Shown: piece by piece, positions 11,802-23,522 of the stretch
Position numbering within the stretch: position 1 is the first letter of the stretch
Layout of the letters: the number at the start of each line of letters is the position of its first letter
From: Amia ocellicauda
Lineage: Eukaryota > Chordata > Actinopteri > Amiiformes > Amiidae
DNA: 64,000 bases
Assembly: GCF_036373705.1 (NCBI RefSeq)
Contig: NC_089869.1
Span: 16,877,550-16,941,549 of the forward strand
Direction of reading: 5' to 3'
Position numbers and translations under genes: made by a program
Notes under the pieces: generated by a model
The model's input: only the letters and a program-made list of their open reading frames with translations
Told to the model about the DNA's origin: nothing
Databases searched by the model: none

Positions 11802-14800
11802 ATGGACATGCATTTTCTCGGGGTATCAAGTGTTGTGTGGTGCTCATCTCTGCTGTTCCTGGTGGCACAAGAAACCCACAAGTCTGAATATATCAGGTTA
11901 AAGGTGGCACCCGGGGCTCCAGCCAGGCTTTCTTCTGGACAGCAGCACCTGCCACCTTATATGATGCATCTCTACAGGAGTTTTAATGCGGCAAACCAGT
12001 CTGTGCCTCCGGAGTCCGATGAGCAGCAACCAGTGAAAGAGGCTGACACTGTCAGAAGTGTAATGGCCAAAAGTAAGGATTATTGTTTTATTTTATTTTT
12101 CCATCCATTGCCTATATACCTATGTAGAAATTGGATGCATATACATTGCTATGGTGTTTTACATATTCAATTGCAATTTTCCTTTTTATATAATGTCACT
12201 ATTATAATTGTAATGTGTAGTATCAGCTGTTGTAGTGTACTGGAAGTCATCTTTGGGTCGTTTGCAAATATTGTTTCCATACTATTATTCCTTTTATATA
12301 TGTATATCTAAAAAACGTTAAACTTGGAAAAAGTCGCAATAAAAACTACAGCCCCTGCTTTCTGTGGGCCATTGTTCTGACCTACACTTTGATGCTATGC
12401 TTTAGAAGTGTGCTTGGTTGTCAAATCTCTGTGCTAGACATCTCATAACGTTTCAATCCACATTCATTTCTCTGGATGAATAAGCATAGCCGGGGATCAG
12501 TGTGTGAAAAGGGACGTTTTCAGTCTAATTCTCAAAGCAGACCTTAACTAGGTGATGTTGATTGGACCCCTGCCAGACAGCCCTATACAAATCTGTTGCA
12601 ATTCAAATCAACACCATCCTTTAGTTCTTTTCACACGTCCCTTGATTAGATTATCTGTTGTACATGTTTTAGCCAGTCTGTTATTTAACCTGTTGTTGCT
12701 CAGGTGCTTCCTTGTCCTCCTATGGTTTTAAAAGTGAATTTAACCTGAACAAATAGCCTAAAGTGAGTAGTATTATCATTTGTTTTCAGATATGCTAACA
12801 TTTATTGAATATATACAGTGTAGATTCCATTGGGTATTACCTATTTTCTCATATGGAAATTCTTACATACTACTATAATAAACAACCTTCAGTGACACTA
12901 AAATCAACTATTTTGTAGACATGTAAAATGAAAATATAAAATTCCTTTAGAAATTCTTAATATATATTTCAAGTTTCAAGTCATGAGTATTTCTGACGCT
13001 TTAGTGTTTAGTGATCCTGTCGCATCCGTGCAATGAGTCAAACCTTCATTTTTACAATCCACGGAACCATCAACTCGGCAATACACATGTAGTGAGGTAA
13101 TCCGATTGATTAACTTGTAGCACCATTTATCTTGTTTCCTTTAATAACAGGTTTTGTTCATTTGAAGTCTTTATTATTCATTTAATGTAAAACAATGTCT
13201 CACCCAATGCGCTATTCCTGCTCTTGTCAGCTCCATACAGTTCATTGATAGATGTAAATTACACTAAATAATGAAATAAACGCAGCATATAATCAGATAT
13301 ATAATATAATTGATCCGATGTTAAACTGCTACTTAAACTCCGTGATTTGGGCTCATAGTTTACAATAAACAATAAGTGTATTACACTTACTGTTAATTGT
13401 AAACTATGAGCCTTATTGAGAACTTACTGTGTATTACATACATATAAAACAATCATGTGTCATCACCACTAAACAAGCAAGGCACCTCAACACCTATTCT
13501 TTTAGTAAATGATTGCAAATCTACATTTTCTCATCCCAAACTTGTGTCTTTGCAAGCCTTCACTGAGGAATTGTTCATAACTTTGGACTTAAAATAGCGT
13601 TAGGTTTGAATATATATCCTAAACAGTTTTTAAATACAATTGATTGCTATCCCTGGATTAAAATACAGCTTGGATTACTATTTGGCATTATTTTATATGT
13701 ATTGAAGTATTCTTCATAGGAGATAGGATATACTTAGAATTACTGTTTAATCCTTCATACATTACACATAATGTGAATTATTCTTTGCTACAGTGTATGT
13801 CCCTATATCATTGGCTAGGCAGGTTGCTAATTACAGTGCAATTGTTGTTCAACCAAAATATGTGATCATATTGTTTAATACTAATTTTTAAAAATTTGCT
13901 TGAAGGCTTTGCTCGGAGTGGCAGACGCTGGATCGCAACATTTGACTTCTCCTCCATCCTGGCAGATGAGAAGCTTCAGATGGCTGAACTAAGGATCAGG
14001 TTTCCCAAGTTAAAAAATCCTGCAAATTATACGGTGGAAATCCATCACAATCATGAGTATCCCTGCCAGAGGAATGAGACCTGCCACGTTCGGCAACAAA
14101 TGGGCTTCTTCTCTGCATCATCGGTGGTGAACTCATCCACCAACTGGAAAGTGTACAATGTGACGAACCTGCTACTGGACTGGCTTAATGAAAACATTCC
14201 TTCTAGAAACATAACACTTCAGGAATCCAAGAAAGAGCAATTATTGACCAGTAGAGGTCAGTCAGAGGGAGATGGCAATAAAGGTCTTCAGAGTGTCAGC
14301 AACAGGGCTTTGCTTGTCGTCTTCACCCACGTGAAGTCAGAAGGTGGCCAGGAAGCCAGGGCCAGCCTGCTCCATACAGCTGAACGATCCAAGTTTTTAT
14401 TTTCTACTGAGAACAAGGAGCCCAGACGACAAAAAAGGCATAAAGGTAACAGGAGACAGAGAGATCAACCTCTGAAAAACATGGAGCTACACAGCCACGG
14501 CAACCTTGAATCCCTATGTCGTAAAGTGGATTTACAGATCGACTTCAACCAGATTGGTTGGGGTTCCTGGATCATTTCCCCTAAGAAATACAATGCATAC
14601 CGTTGTGAGGGAGCCTGTCCAAGCCCTGTTGGGGAAGACTTCAAACCTACAAATCATGCATACATGCAGGTGAGACCTTTCTCAGAGTGAAAAGAACAGA
14701 TTCTTTAAGATTAGTTAACTGTTTATGCAATGTATTATATGAAAGAGGAACTTACCATGTTATTTAAAGTTAAGAAGATGTCGGTGCAAAAAAAATAAAA

Positions 14801-15180
14801 ATAATAATATATATATATAGTTACAGTTATACAGGCAGTTATTTCAAATTGTCATAAAGATTTTACCAACTTAATTTAAATGACCAAATAGCACAATAAT
14901 GCTGAATAATATGTATATCTGCTGCAGAAATACTTACCAAATGTTTACCATCTTCTAGGCTTAAGCAGTCATGGGGTTTCTATTATCCACCACAAATAAT
15001 GGTCCCTGTTCTGTTCTTTTTCTCCAGAGCCTGCTGAAACATTATCACCCTGATCGAGTTCCCTCTTCTTGTTGTGTCCCTTCCAAGATGAGTCCTCTGA
15101 GCATGCTATACTACGAGAACGGGGGGCCCGTCCTCCGCCACCATGAGGACATGATTGTGGATGAATGTGGCTGCCACTGA
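11802..15180 (+). CDS. nodal: Nodal, TGF-beta family morphogen
   Basis: The coding sequence joins 11802-12072, 13906-14669 and 15028-15180 and gives 395 aa, normal for Nodal. Residues 1 to about 25 are a hydrophobic signal peptide. Exon 1 also carries the conserved [12 protein letters not shown] prodomain stretch. Exon 2 holds the rest of the prodomain, with several N-glycosylation sequons and the proprotein-convertase site RQKR ending at residue 268. The mature ligand (269-395) has the seven-cysteine knot (LCRK, RCEGAC, SCC, ECGC) and the Nodal-specific [12 protein letters not shown] and PTNHAYMQ motifs, and ends in ECGCH. Nodal signals through activin receptors with an EGF-CFC co-receptor to Smad2/3 and FoxH1, driving mesendoderm and left-right patterning. 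Exon 1 ends in phase 1 and exon 2 in phase 0. Adjacency to eif4ebp2 marks it as the orthologue of mammalian NODAL; which teleost ndr paralogue it matches is not decided here. Confidence 0.96.
12455..12462 (+). promoter_or_regulatory. FoxH1-type motif AATCCACA in nodal intron 1
   Basis: This is an exact match to the FoxH1 consensus AAT(A/C)CACA. An AGAC Smad-binding core lies 16 bp upstream at 12436-12439. Nodal genes are known to autoregulate through FoxH1/Smad sites in a first-intron enhancer, so position and motif agree. It is a sequence match only. Confidence 0.45.
13080..13087 (+). promoter_or_regulatory. FoxH1-type motif AATACACA in nodal intron 1
   Basis: Second exact FoxH1 consensus match in the same intron. 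A one-mismatch site, AATCCACG, lies about 25 bp upstream near 13057. Confidence 0.4.
13350..13412. repeat. 63-bp near-perfect palindrome in nodal intron 1
   Basis: The outer 17 bp (GGCTCATAGTTTACAAT, 13350-13366) are perfectly reverse-complementary to 13396-13412. The inner segments also pair with about two mismatches around a tiny centre, so almost all 63 bases can fold into one hairpin. The left arm contains a forkhead core, ATAAACA. It could be a terminal-inverted-repeat relic or a structured regulatory element. Confidence 0.9.
13428..13435 (-). promoter_or_regulatory. FoxH1-type motif (AATACACA on minus strand) in nodal intron 1
   Basis: The plus strand reads TGTGTATT, the exact reverse complement of the FoxH1 consensus. 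It lies 16 bp beyond the palindrome at 13350-13412. Confidence 0.4.
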
Positions 15181-15770
15181 AGTTACCGTTTCCATTACTG
15201 GAATTAAAGGACCCAAAGGACCAAGGTCCTTACATTTTAATGAAGACCGCTGCCTATAGAGCATCTGCACAAACACTGTATACTAAAAGATGCTATTAGG
15301 CCACGTGGAGGACATGTGTAGTGTAAAAATACACTCTTTTGGTATTTAATCATGTTTTGCACCATGAAAAAGAGCTGTTGGCTAAAATAATTGAAAATGT
15401 ACTTGAAATAATTTGTATTATGAATACAGGCTTATGACCTAAAAGTCCGCACGCATGATACACAATGGAAGATTTCATAATGTAAAAAGCAGTCTTCTGA
15501 TGCATTGTATCCTGTAGTACCTCATCGAAAGTAGGACTGCAAAGTTTTGGACATATTCAATTTGAAAACTGAATACGTTGTTCATCAATCAAGCACTCTA
15601 ATATTGCTAGAAATCGTTACACCAGGGTGTATAAAATATTTAACATTGTAAATATTGTAATAATTAAAGTTAGGTATTTATATGGACTTTATTTATTGTT
15701 TTCCTCACACTAAAAAGGAAATCCATTCAATTAACTGATTTATTCCAGAGTTCTATTTTTTTGCCTGCAA

Positions 15771-15776
15771 AATAAA
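15771..15776 (+). terminator. nodal: Polyadenylation signal, nodal
   Basis: AATAAA lies 590 bp after the nodal stop codon, followed within 25-40 bp by T/G-rich sequence. An ATTAAA at 15663-15668 is an alternative. The placement predicts a 3' UTR of about 0.6 kb. Confidence 0.55.
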
Positions 15777-15799
15777 GTTACCTTCTGATGCAAAGTTTC

Positions 15800-18700
15800 A
15801 TCTGTATGCTTCTGAATAAATGCACTTCCTATTAATCAGTGGCTTAAACACTTCAGCACACAAGCCAAGTAAAAGTGACACACAAGGGAACAAAACAAAA
15901 CAAGACAGTTTACAGTGTGGAGACATTTGTAGCTAATGTAAATAAATACTTAGTTTGAGTGACAGTTAAAAAAACAGCAGCTAAACTAACTTAATTTATT
16001 AAACAGTCATATAAAAATGCAATGTCTGAAAACTGGTCATTAGACAGAACTGTGCTGATAACAGTAAATATACTTATAGTGCTAAATGCAAAATAAAGTT
16101 ACTGAAAAACACCTTTAAGGTGACGTGGTAACATCGATTAAATGCAATGGGGAAAAAACATAAGATCATCACAATTGTTATGACATCCTTATCACAAGGA
16201 CTTTTATTGATCTTGTTGTAACAGTGTCCACTGGCATTGGCATTTCCTTGAAAATACACTGTATTATTACAAAGGTTTTGAAAAAAAAAAAAAAATCATA
16301 TGGAGCTTTCAGTTTTAAAACAACTTCCGTTTGCTCCATAATGTAAAAAAGTTAAGGCCAAATAGGCCAACAGCTGGTTTCCTTTTATATCTGAAGTGTG
16401 CTTATGACAAATGCAAACACTGCTTTACAAATTCATGAAGTATGTCATTTAGTTATGGGGGAAGAAACCAAGACAGGACATTCAATAAATAACTTCAGAA
16501 TTGAAGTACTGTATATGTACCACAAAGGGGCTGCTTTAACAACTTGTTGAATTTAGCATCCATTTGAGTAATAAAGTAAAATAAAAATGATCTGATCACT
16601 GTTAAAACGGAAAACCACCTCTGTACAGGTATCATGAACAGATTCTAACAGTGGTATAATTCGACAAAAGCCTAATGTATTTTCTGAATATTAATAAATG
16701 TATTAATATCATCCTGCGATAAATGCTGAATATGTATTTTACTGGCAAAATAAATAAAACAATAAAAACAAAAAACTAAACTAAATTCTGGAATTGTAGG
16801 CTAGAATCTATTTTTGTTCAGCCTGAAAAGTGTCCCAATTTTCCGATCAGGAATTACCTTTTAGTTGAGTTAACTGACATAAGGCATGGGCGCACAATTC
16901 TGTTTAATATATTAAAACTATATCCAAATAAGTGAAAATCAAATGTGAGGTTTCAATAATCACCTCTCTGAGATGTTTTGGAAACACTTAAATGACTTTA
17001 AGATTGAGATTCTTGCTCTCAAACTTCTGCTTAAAAGTAAATCTCACTTTTTATTTTAGTTTGGCAAATATTTGGATTTGTCACTTCATACATTTTTTTC
17101 CTGTTCTGGTAGTTTCATTGTAAGTCATGTTTTGTTTAGTTATTTATAAATGTTTTACCTTTTTGGTTTTGTGACTCGACAGTAAGATAAACACGCATGT
17201 CTTTCAATAATGTTTGTCAGAACAAAGAATTACACAGCTGAAACAAATGCATAGACATTTCAAGTTTTCAAACTTTTTGATCTGATTCAGAAATAAACAC
17301 TTACAAATGAAGAACTTGAGTTCCTGGTTGTTTTAGGAACTATTGTCAAGGGACTACCTGGTTTTAATTTTCCATTGTTTGAGGAAAAAATCCTTTATGT
17401 TGCAAATCTTCTAATTCTCAAGAATCACCCGCTATTTTGGTAACTTATACAGGACAAAATAATATAGCTCCTGTTGCTTTTAATCCCACCTGTTTCCCCC
17501 CAGTTAAAGGCCCTCTATAATAAACATATAGTTTACCTACAGAGACAATTAAGCCATTAATGGTTTATACTGGTCACAGATTTTGTTTGTGTATGTGTGC
17601 AGAATTCAATCAGAAAAAAAGTGCATCTTGGGAATAGCTTTCTCATTACCATGCTTAATTGTTGTAGATTCATGAAATCAATTTTGTATTTCACATTTCT
17701 CAACATCTGGCAAATTTCTTCAACAAACTAAGTCCACATTTAAAACCCAAAACAAAATAAACAAACAAAAAGCAGCCATCCCAAATTTTCCTTGCATTTC
17801 AATAGTAAGATCAGTTATTTTATAACTTGCACCAAGATGCATAATTCATCCTTAGAAAAACCTTAAATGCTTTTTTGAAATAAAAATAAATGGTGTCAAA
17901 TACTAATATGTGATTTCCTGTAAAATTACATTATCATAATTTCCCAATTAGCTTGCATTTGTAGTTTTAATTCTAACACAAAGCTTTTGAAATGCAATTA
18001 AAACAAAATAATAAGGTCCATATTTTTATTAAAAAAAAAAAAAAAAAACATAAATGATTCTCGCTTTCAAAAACTTTTTTTTGGCCTGTAACAAGAAAAA
18101 CCAGAACAAAACATTAATTAGAATCCAGTTATTTCTTTGTTCAACCATTATCTAAGCAGTACTGTTAGCAGAACCAGTTGGCTGTTGAATTTTTAAACCA
18201 GCTTTGACCAGTATCATTACCTAGACAACAGTACCACACAGAACATTTCAAACAAACAAAATGCATGTCTAAGTTATGTTTTGTGATCTAAATATATTCT
18301 GGTCTTGGAATGACAATGCAGTATTCTGCCTCTCTTACAAATAAAAGCAGCCTACTGCAACAGATTTCCCTTTATTTAATGTGCTAGGCAAATCATCATT
18401 CAGAAACTAAATAAGAGTCTGAAATGTTGTTTTCAAGTTAAAAATAATAATAATGGAACAATAGCTGATAACAGAAAACAAAACAAAACAGGCAGCCTGG
18501 AAATTTCCAGGAAAAACATTTACAACAACTAGAGCCCACAGAACACTGGGATTCAACCCACCATTAAAGCAATGGGCTTCAGGCACAACCAATGAAAAGC
18601 AGAATCAATTGGCTTTGAATTGAGTAATTTCCCTGGGCTGAATCCACAGTCTGACTTTTGTTCCACAGAAAGCAGCACACACATTAGGAGTGGACCAATC

Positions 18701-19157
18701 AGGGATGTTCCAGAAAAGTGTGGCTAAGGCAATGTCAAGAAAAATTAAGTTTGACATTTTATCACCTGGAAAAATAACTCAATTTATTGCTTTATTTACT
18801 TTACTTTAATTTGCATGAATTTGTACTCATTTATTTAGTTGTTGTTTTCCCTCATTGTTGTGTTTTATATACAGATCTTACCCTACATATCAATTGTGAA
18901 ATTTGGAAATCCATGTTTAAGATTATATTCTATAAGTGATTCTGAAATCAAATCAGATGGAACAACCCACATTAATCTATGTGTTTTCTGAGTTGGACTG
19001 AAATAATTATAGATTTATCTCATAACATACATTTTGCACTCAGCAGGCTAAGAGAGACTTTAATGAGATGGCTGTGAGGGCTCACAGCATGGTTCAAGCC
19101 AAGCCACTGGCACACAGGTACCAGATGATGTCAAGTTCTTCACTTTGATTCTTCATG
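15800..19157 (-). other. Convergent intergenic region; probable eif4ebp2 3' UTR
   Basis: No coding exon was found. The stretch lies between the 3' ends of nodal (+) and eif4ebp2 (-). Minus-strand AATAAA signals occur, for example at 16203-16208 (TTTATT on plus), which would give eif4ebp2 a long 3' UTR of about 3 kb, as is usual for this gene in mammals. The true end cannot be fixed from sequence. Confidence 0.4.
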
Positions 19158-21589
19158 TTAGATATCCATCTCAAACTGAGCATCATCTCCTTAAATGAAG
19201 GAAAATACATATGAAAGGCACTTAAGGTATGACAGTAATTCAATTCAGTTCAGTTTCTTTCCAATGCAAGATTGCAGAATAAATGCACACTCAATTCCTT
19301 AAGCAAATAAGCTTTTTATGTTTTTAACACTTAGGTTTGTTAAGTGCATTAAGTAGATTGCTAATTGCCATCCCACAAAAAGATTTCATACCATTTCAAT
19401 TCATACGAGTTAAAAATGAAGTATAATTTGTTTAAATGTTCTAAAAGTTTGTTTGTAACATTCTCTACTGGGCTTTCCAACTTTTATATTTTTCATATTT
19501 CACTATGATCCACAAGAGATATGAAAATTAACTCCTTTACGTGTGGTCACACAGGGCTGGATGCAATGGTCAAAGACCTTTTATTATTATTATTATTTTT
19601 GTCATTTAGCCGACGCTCTTATCCAGGGCGACTTACATTTGTACCAAATTTATACAGCTGGGCATTTTACTGGAGCAGTCTAAGTGAAGTACCTTGCTCA
19701 AGGGTACAACAGCACTGCCCCACCCGGGATTCGAACCCTCCAATCCAGTCATGAGTCCAGAGCCCTAACTACTACTCCACAGTGCTGCCTAACCTAAGGT
19801 GCAGACCTTCCCTAACCACATACACTGTGTAGCATCATGTACATTTCTTGACAACTATGGGAATGAATATACTGCTAGAAGCAGAAACACACACAATTCA
19901 TACCAAAAAAAAAGCAGTATTCTCTCCTCTTTGAAGAGTGACTCATTTTGGACTAATTGAGAGTGGAGAGAATGATTTTTAAGAGGACTATTTCATGAAT
20001 TATATATTTAGTTTGCATTGTTCCCTGTGGGAGCTTTCCCCCAATACATAGCTGAATAGTGAGTGAATCTTCATGTTCCTTTTGTGGATCATGATGAAGT
20101 ATGGGAAAGATAAATCTACAAGAGACAGCGCTAAAGAAGACTTGCTGAACATTTTATTGTTGAGAATGCAACAGATCTCTGACACTACTCCTATAAGAGC
20201 TATACAGAGAACAAAAATCTCCCTCTGACACTGCACAATTGCACAGGTGCTCAGTTTATTATGTGCAACTCTGCACCCCTTGAGAGTGGATAAGGGACAA
20301 GGTTGGGATGCCATTTGCAATCTCAAATCCCTTGGAATCATTTTGAACCTGGTTTCAAGGCTTAAAGAAGGAGTCTTTCAAGATCTTTCTGAATTCAATC
20401 ATCCACTGCAACACCCAGTGCAGAAACTGCCGAATGCAGCACACTTACCCACACCTGGCTTGCCCTCATGGTTATTCACATTATTTGCCTCATTCTTTTT
20501 ATTTTCAATTGCGGTATTTGGACTGGTCACTCCAGGGATGTCAGGAAGGTGGGCTGGAGGAGTCTGGGCAATGGGGGAATTGCGCCGATCCAACAGGAAC
20601 TTACGGTCATAGATGATTCTGGTACCTAAACATACAGGATGCATCTTAGATGAGAATGATCAATGGATAGAAAGCATGCCTGGAAACTCACCAGAGGTAG
20701 CAAAATAAAGTTTTGATTATACTTTGCATATTCTCTAGAGTAAAGATTCAGTGCTTGACAGGGTACACTTTGCTATTATATTTATTTCTCAGTTCTGTGC
20801 TATTTGTTCTCCACCTACGATCAACAGATACTGCAGAAACACTGCATTAGTATTTCGCTGAAATAAGGGGTTCCTCAAAGTTAGACGCCTTTTGCTCTAT
20901 TTTGTCAGAGCTTAAAGTTGGAACTAAATAATGAGAGTTGTAAATTTACTAGTGCAGACATCTCTCTTCACATATATTTGAAAAAATAATATTGCTCATA
21001 CTGTACGAACCAAAAATAAAAAAGCTTTAATGTTGTCAACTTGGACAACCCACCTAAAACGTATGCACTTGACATTTCACTTACTGACGTAACTGGAAGC
21101 CTACATTACATAACGAGCAGAGGGGAAGTGACAACAGCATAGATTAAGATCAACATTTTATTAAGACAAATTTGATTTCCACAGACACATTGAACATATG
21201 TCATAATGATCGGGGAACTGTGCATACGCCAATAGAGATATAAATGGTTTCCCATGCAGGAATGCGTTGCTACAATTATATCCTTTGCAAATCACTGCCA
21301 CCACCGGGACCTATCCAACTGCATATGGGCGGTGCAAAAGCTTTGTTTTTGCTTTGGAAGTAGTCCTCCTGTTTCTTTTCACACCGTGGGCCTTTAACTA
21401 CAACACTCATGACGGCTTTATGTATATTCAAAATCACTTATATAGGCTCTGTTTACCTCCTGGAGTAGTGGAGAATAAAGTGCCCCCAGGGGTGGTGCAG
21501 TAATTGTGAGGTAGCTGCGTTGTGTCGTTGATCAGCACCGTCCTGGTCGGAATGGCCCGGCTTTCACTGTGCTGACGACTGGACGACAT
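19158..21589 (-). CDS. eif4ebp2: Eukaryotic translation initiation factor 4E-binding protein 2
   Basis: Minus-strand coding exons are 21589-21457, 20625-20449 and 19189-19158, giving 113 aa (human 4E-BP2 is 120). This is a small disordered repressor of cap-dependent translation. When hypophosphorylated it binds eIF4E; mTORC1 phosphorylation releases it. All hallmark motifs are present: RAIP (residues 11-14), paired TTPGG sites (T33 and T42, matching human T37/T46), the eIF4E-binding YDRKFLL (50-56), the SP and TP sites at S61 and T66, and the C-terminal TOS motif FEMDI (109-113) on a tiny last exon of 32 coding bases. The Asn-rich NNVNNHEG stretch and the overall sequence fit 4E-BP2 better than 4E-BP1. 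A SINE lies in intron 2. Confidence 0.96.
19581..19800 (-). mobile_element. tRNA-derived SINE inserted in eif4ebp2 intron 2
   Basis: On the minus strand the element begins with a tRNA-like head (about 19789 leftward). An A-box-like GTTAGGGCTCTGGACTC lies at 19753-19769 and a perfect B box, GGGTTCGAATCCC, at 19726-19738. A body follows, ending GTAAGTCGCCCTGGATAAG then CGTCGGCTAAATGA, and a (AAT)n tail at about 19581-19600. That body is shared by SINE families of many fishes. AGACCTT occurs just outside both ends (19574-19580 and 19803-19809) and may be the target-site duplication. The insertion lies in the sense orientation of eif4ebp2. Confidence 0.85.
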
Positions 21590-21599
21590 TTCACCCGAA

Positions 21600-21830
21600 A
21601 CGGTTATATATCAACTGTTAAAGTAGTAAAGGTGAGGGACGGTGGAAACCCGGGTCTTTTCCTTCTCTTTATCTCCCTTTGCAAAGCTCTCTCGTCTCTC
21701 CGTCTGTCCTCCCAGCCGTCAGCACGGTCCCCTCCCTCCGCCAGGAAGCACAACACACGGGCAACGGGAAGTGACGTCACCGCCAAACAGCACGTGTGGA
21801 GGTCAACAGAAAAAAAATATCAAAATAAAT
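21600..21830 (-). promoter_or_regulatory. eif4ebp2: eif4ebp2 promoter with CRE and E-box
   Basis: The region immediately upstream of the eif4ebp2 start codon is GC-rich. It holds a perfect palindromic CRE, TGACGTCA (21772-21779), and 11 bp further upstream a palindromic E-box, CACGTG (21791-21796). No TATA box was seen. The 5' UTR is therefore probably 100-180 bp, continuous with coding exon 1. Confidence 0.6.
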
Positions 21831-22439
21831 AAATATAAACTTTAAGTAATTAAAAAAAACTGTCAACAATGCAAATACGATTGGCAGATTGTATAAATTA
21901 ACACATCACTATAATGCCGACTCATTGCAAAAATGAACGTAAAGAGTATAATAACAACTTGTCATGCTGGCCTCGTTCTGGTTACCGCACATTCTACAGT
22001 GTGCCACGTGTTTTCGACTCAAATCAAAGATTCATCTAAAACCGAACTGAAATATGTGAAATCGTTATATTTTACCATCGCAGTGTTTTGGCCTCACCAG
22101 CTGCTTTAGTTTTTGTTGCTGGATCTTAAAATGTTTGACCCTGCTTAGGTTGCATTGCCTTATTGTTGTTGAAGAGCTGTTTTCTGCGGGCATACTGAGC
22201 CCATTTCCATCCCAGGGGCGCTGCATTATCCCACTCTCCTGCACTAAGAAATCAAACAAGACAGTACACTGAATAAACGTTACTGTCACTATAGATGCAT
22301 GTCTAGAATTAGGGTTGAACACATTTTTATATCGCATTTACATTTCACTGTAGTTAAGGGGAAAAGTACAAAGTAACACAACTGTTATATTCTTTGTTTG
22401 TGAAGAATAAAACCCGCACAACAGTGTGTGTTCCCGAAA

Positions 22440-22647
22440 AGCCCAGCTGGGGAGTTGGCCGCACGCTGTGATTGGCCAGCCGTACGAGGAAGTGCAGCTG
22501 CTTCTGTACCTCAATGTGCACAGGAGTCAAAGGGGGGGCCCGACTAATCAGGTAAGGGATTTGCGCATCTGCTAATACACGTTTACTCAAAGTTACAGTA
22601 ACAACTGGAGAAGTGCAATTGACTACTATCCACAGGAGCTGCTGCTG
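22440..22647 (+). promoter_or_regulatory. lrrc20: lrrc20 promoter and probable non-coding exon 1
   Basis: A GC-rich patch at 22440-22550 contains an inverted CCAAT box (ATTGG at 22471). It is followed by a good splice donor, CTG|GTGAGT, with the exon end at 22647. An acceptor at 23516-23517 sits just 5 bp before the lrrc20 start codon. This supports a non-coding first exon spliced over an intron of about 0.87 kb. The transcription start is not resolved. Confidence 0.5.
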
Positions 22648-23389
22648 GTGAGTCTTAAGTAATTACAAGGTATTTCTGGGAAGCACGTTATTCAAACACG
22701 ATCACATACCTTTGCAGAATGATAGCTTGCATGCTTCACGACTTTGATTAAATAAGCATTGCTTTAACATTAATTTTATATCGCAGTAAAAGAGCAGCTA
22801 GTGCACGCTCCTCCAGACCAGCTACAATCGATTAAGCTTCCTAGCAGAATATGCAACTTTCCCAAACAAACTAATGTAACAAACATGTGACTGGATACAC
22901 TGACAGACGTGTTACTCAGGTTTTACACCAGGTTTAATGGCAGTCTTCCGAGTTTTGCAAGTTTCTGTGTCGCTGAAACTAACGGTGTATATTTCCAGCC
23001 GCTCCTAGTCCCTAAAATAGCAACAGATGCTGACTTGCATTGCAGTGTCTGGTTCATTGATTGATTAAGGCGGTCTACTGGTTCTCCTAAGGGGGATTCA
23101 AAAAATGTATTAATCGTAGCTTTTAATTGTGCACTTCAGAAAGACGTTTTACGTTATATTCGTATACGCTATTCATTTGAATTTAAAAACATGAAGAATG
23201 TGCAAGCCAGTGTCTTTGGTGTTTGGTATTTACTTTGGAATATATACAGAGTGGTTCTCATTACAGATACCTGATATAGTTATATATTGTTCTCCGAGTA
23301 TTGCACATTTAAATAATTATTTCTAGGAAACAAGTTTAATTCATTTATTCATCATCTACAACTGAGCCGGGCAAGGCAGGCCAGTCCAT

Positions 23390-23413
23390 CACACACACAC
23401 ACACACACACACA
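23390..23413. repeat. (CA)12 microsatellite
   Basis: Uninterrupted CA dinucleotide tract in the 5' UTR intron of lrrc20. Confidence 0.97.
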
Positions 23414-23465
23414 AAACAAGCTGCATGATAACATTATCATCACTATTAAAGTATTATGAAACATG

Positions 23466-23466
<1 letters not shown>

Positions 23467-23499
<33 letters not shown>
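23467..23499. repeat. (ATT)11 microsatellite next to the lrrc20 acceptor
   Basis: An uninterrupted trinucleotide tract ends 16-17 bp before the AG acceptor of the exon holding the lrrc20 start codon, where a polypyrimidine tract normally lies. Confidence 0.95.
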
Positions 23500-23522
23500 G
23501 AACGTTTATGTATCTAGGCAAG

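Noticed and set aside
12073-12311. Continuation of the nodal exon 1 frame to 12311
   Set aside because: It reads into intron sequence past a good GTAAGG donor; the spliced model continues correctly into the prodomain at 13906.
19726-19789. A functional tRNA gene (A and B box)
   Set aside because: It is the head of a SINE: a tRNA-unrelated body and an (AAT)n tail follow, and the cloverleaf is not preserved.
20399-20644. An 81-residue minus-strand frame as a stand-alone gene
   Set aside because: It is eif4ebp2 exon 2 with intron sequence read at both ends.
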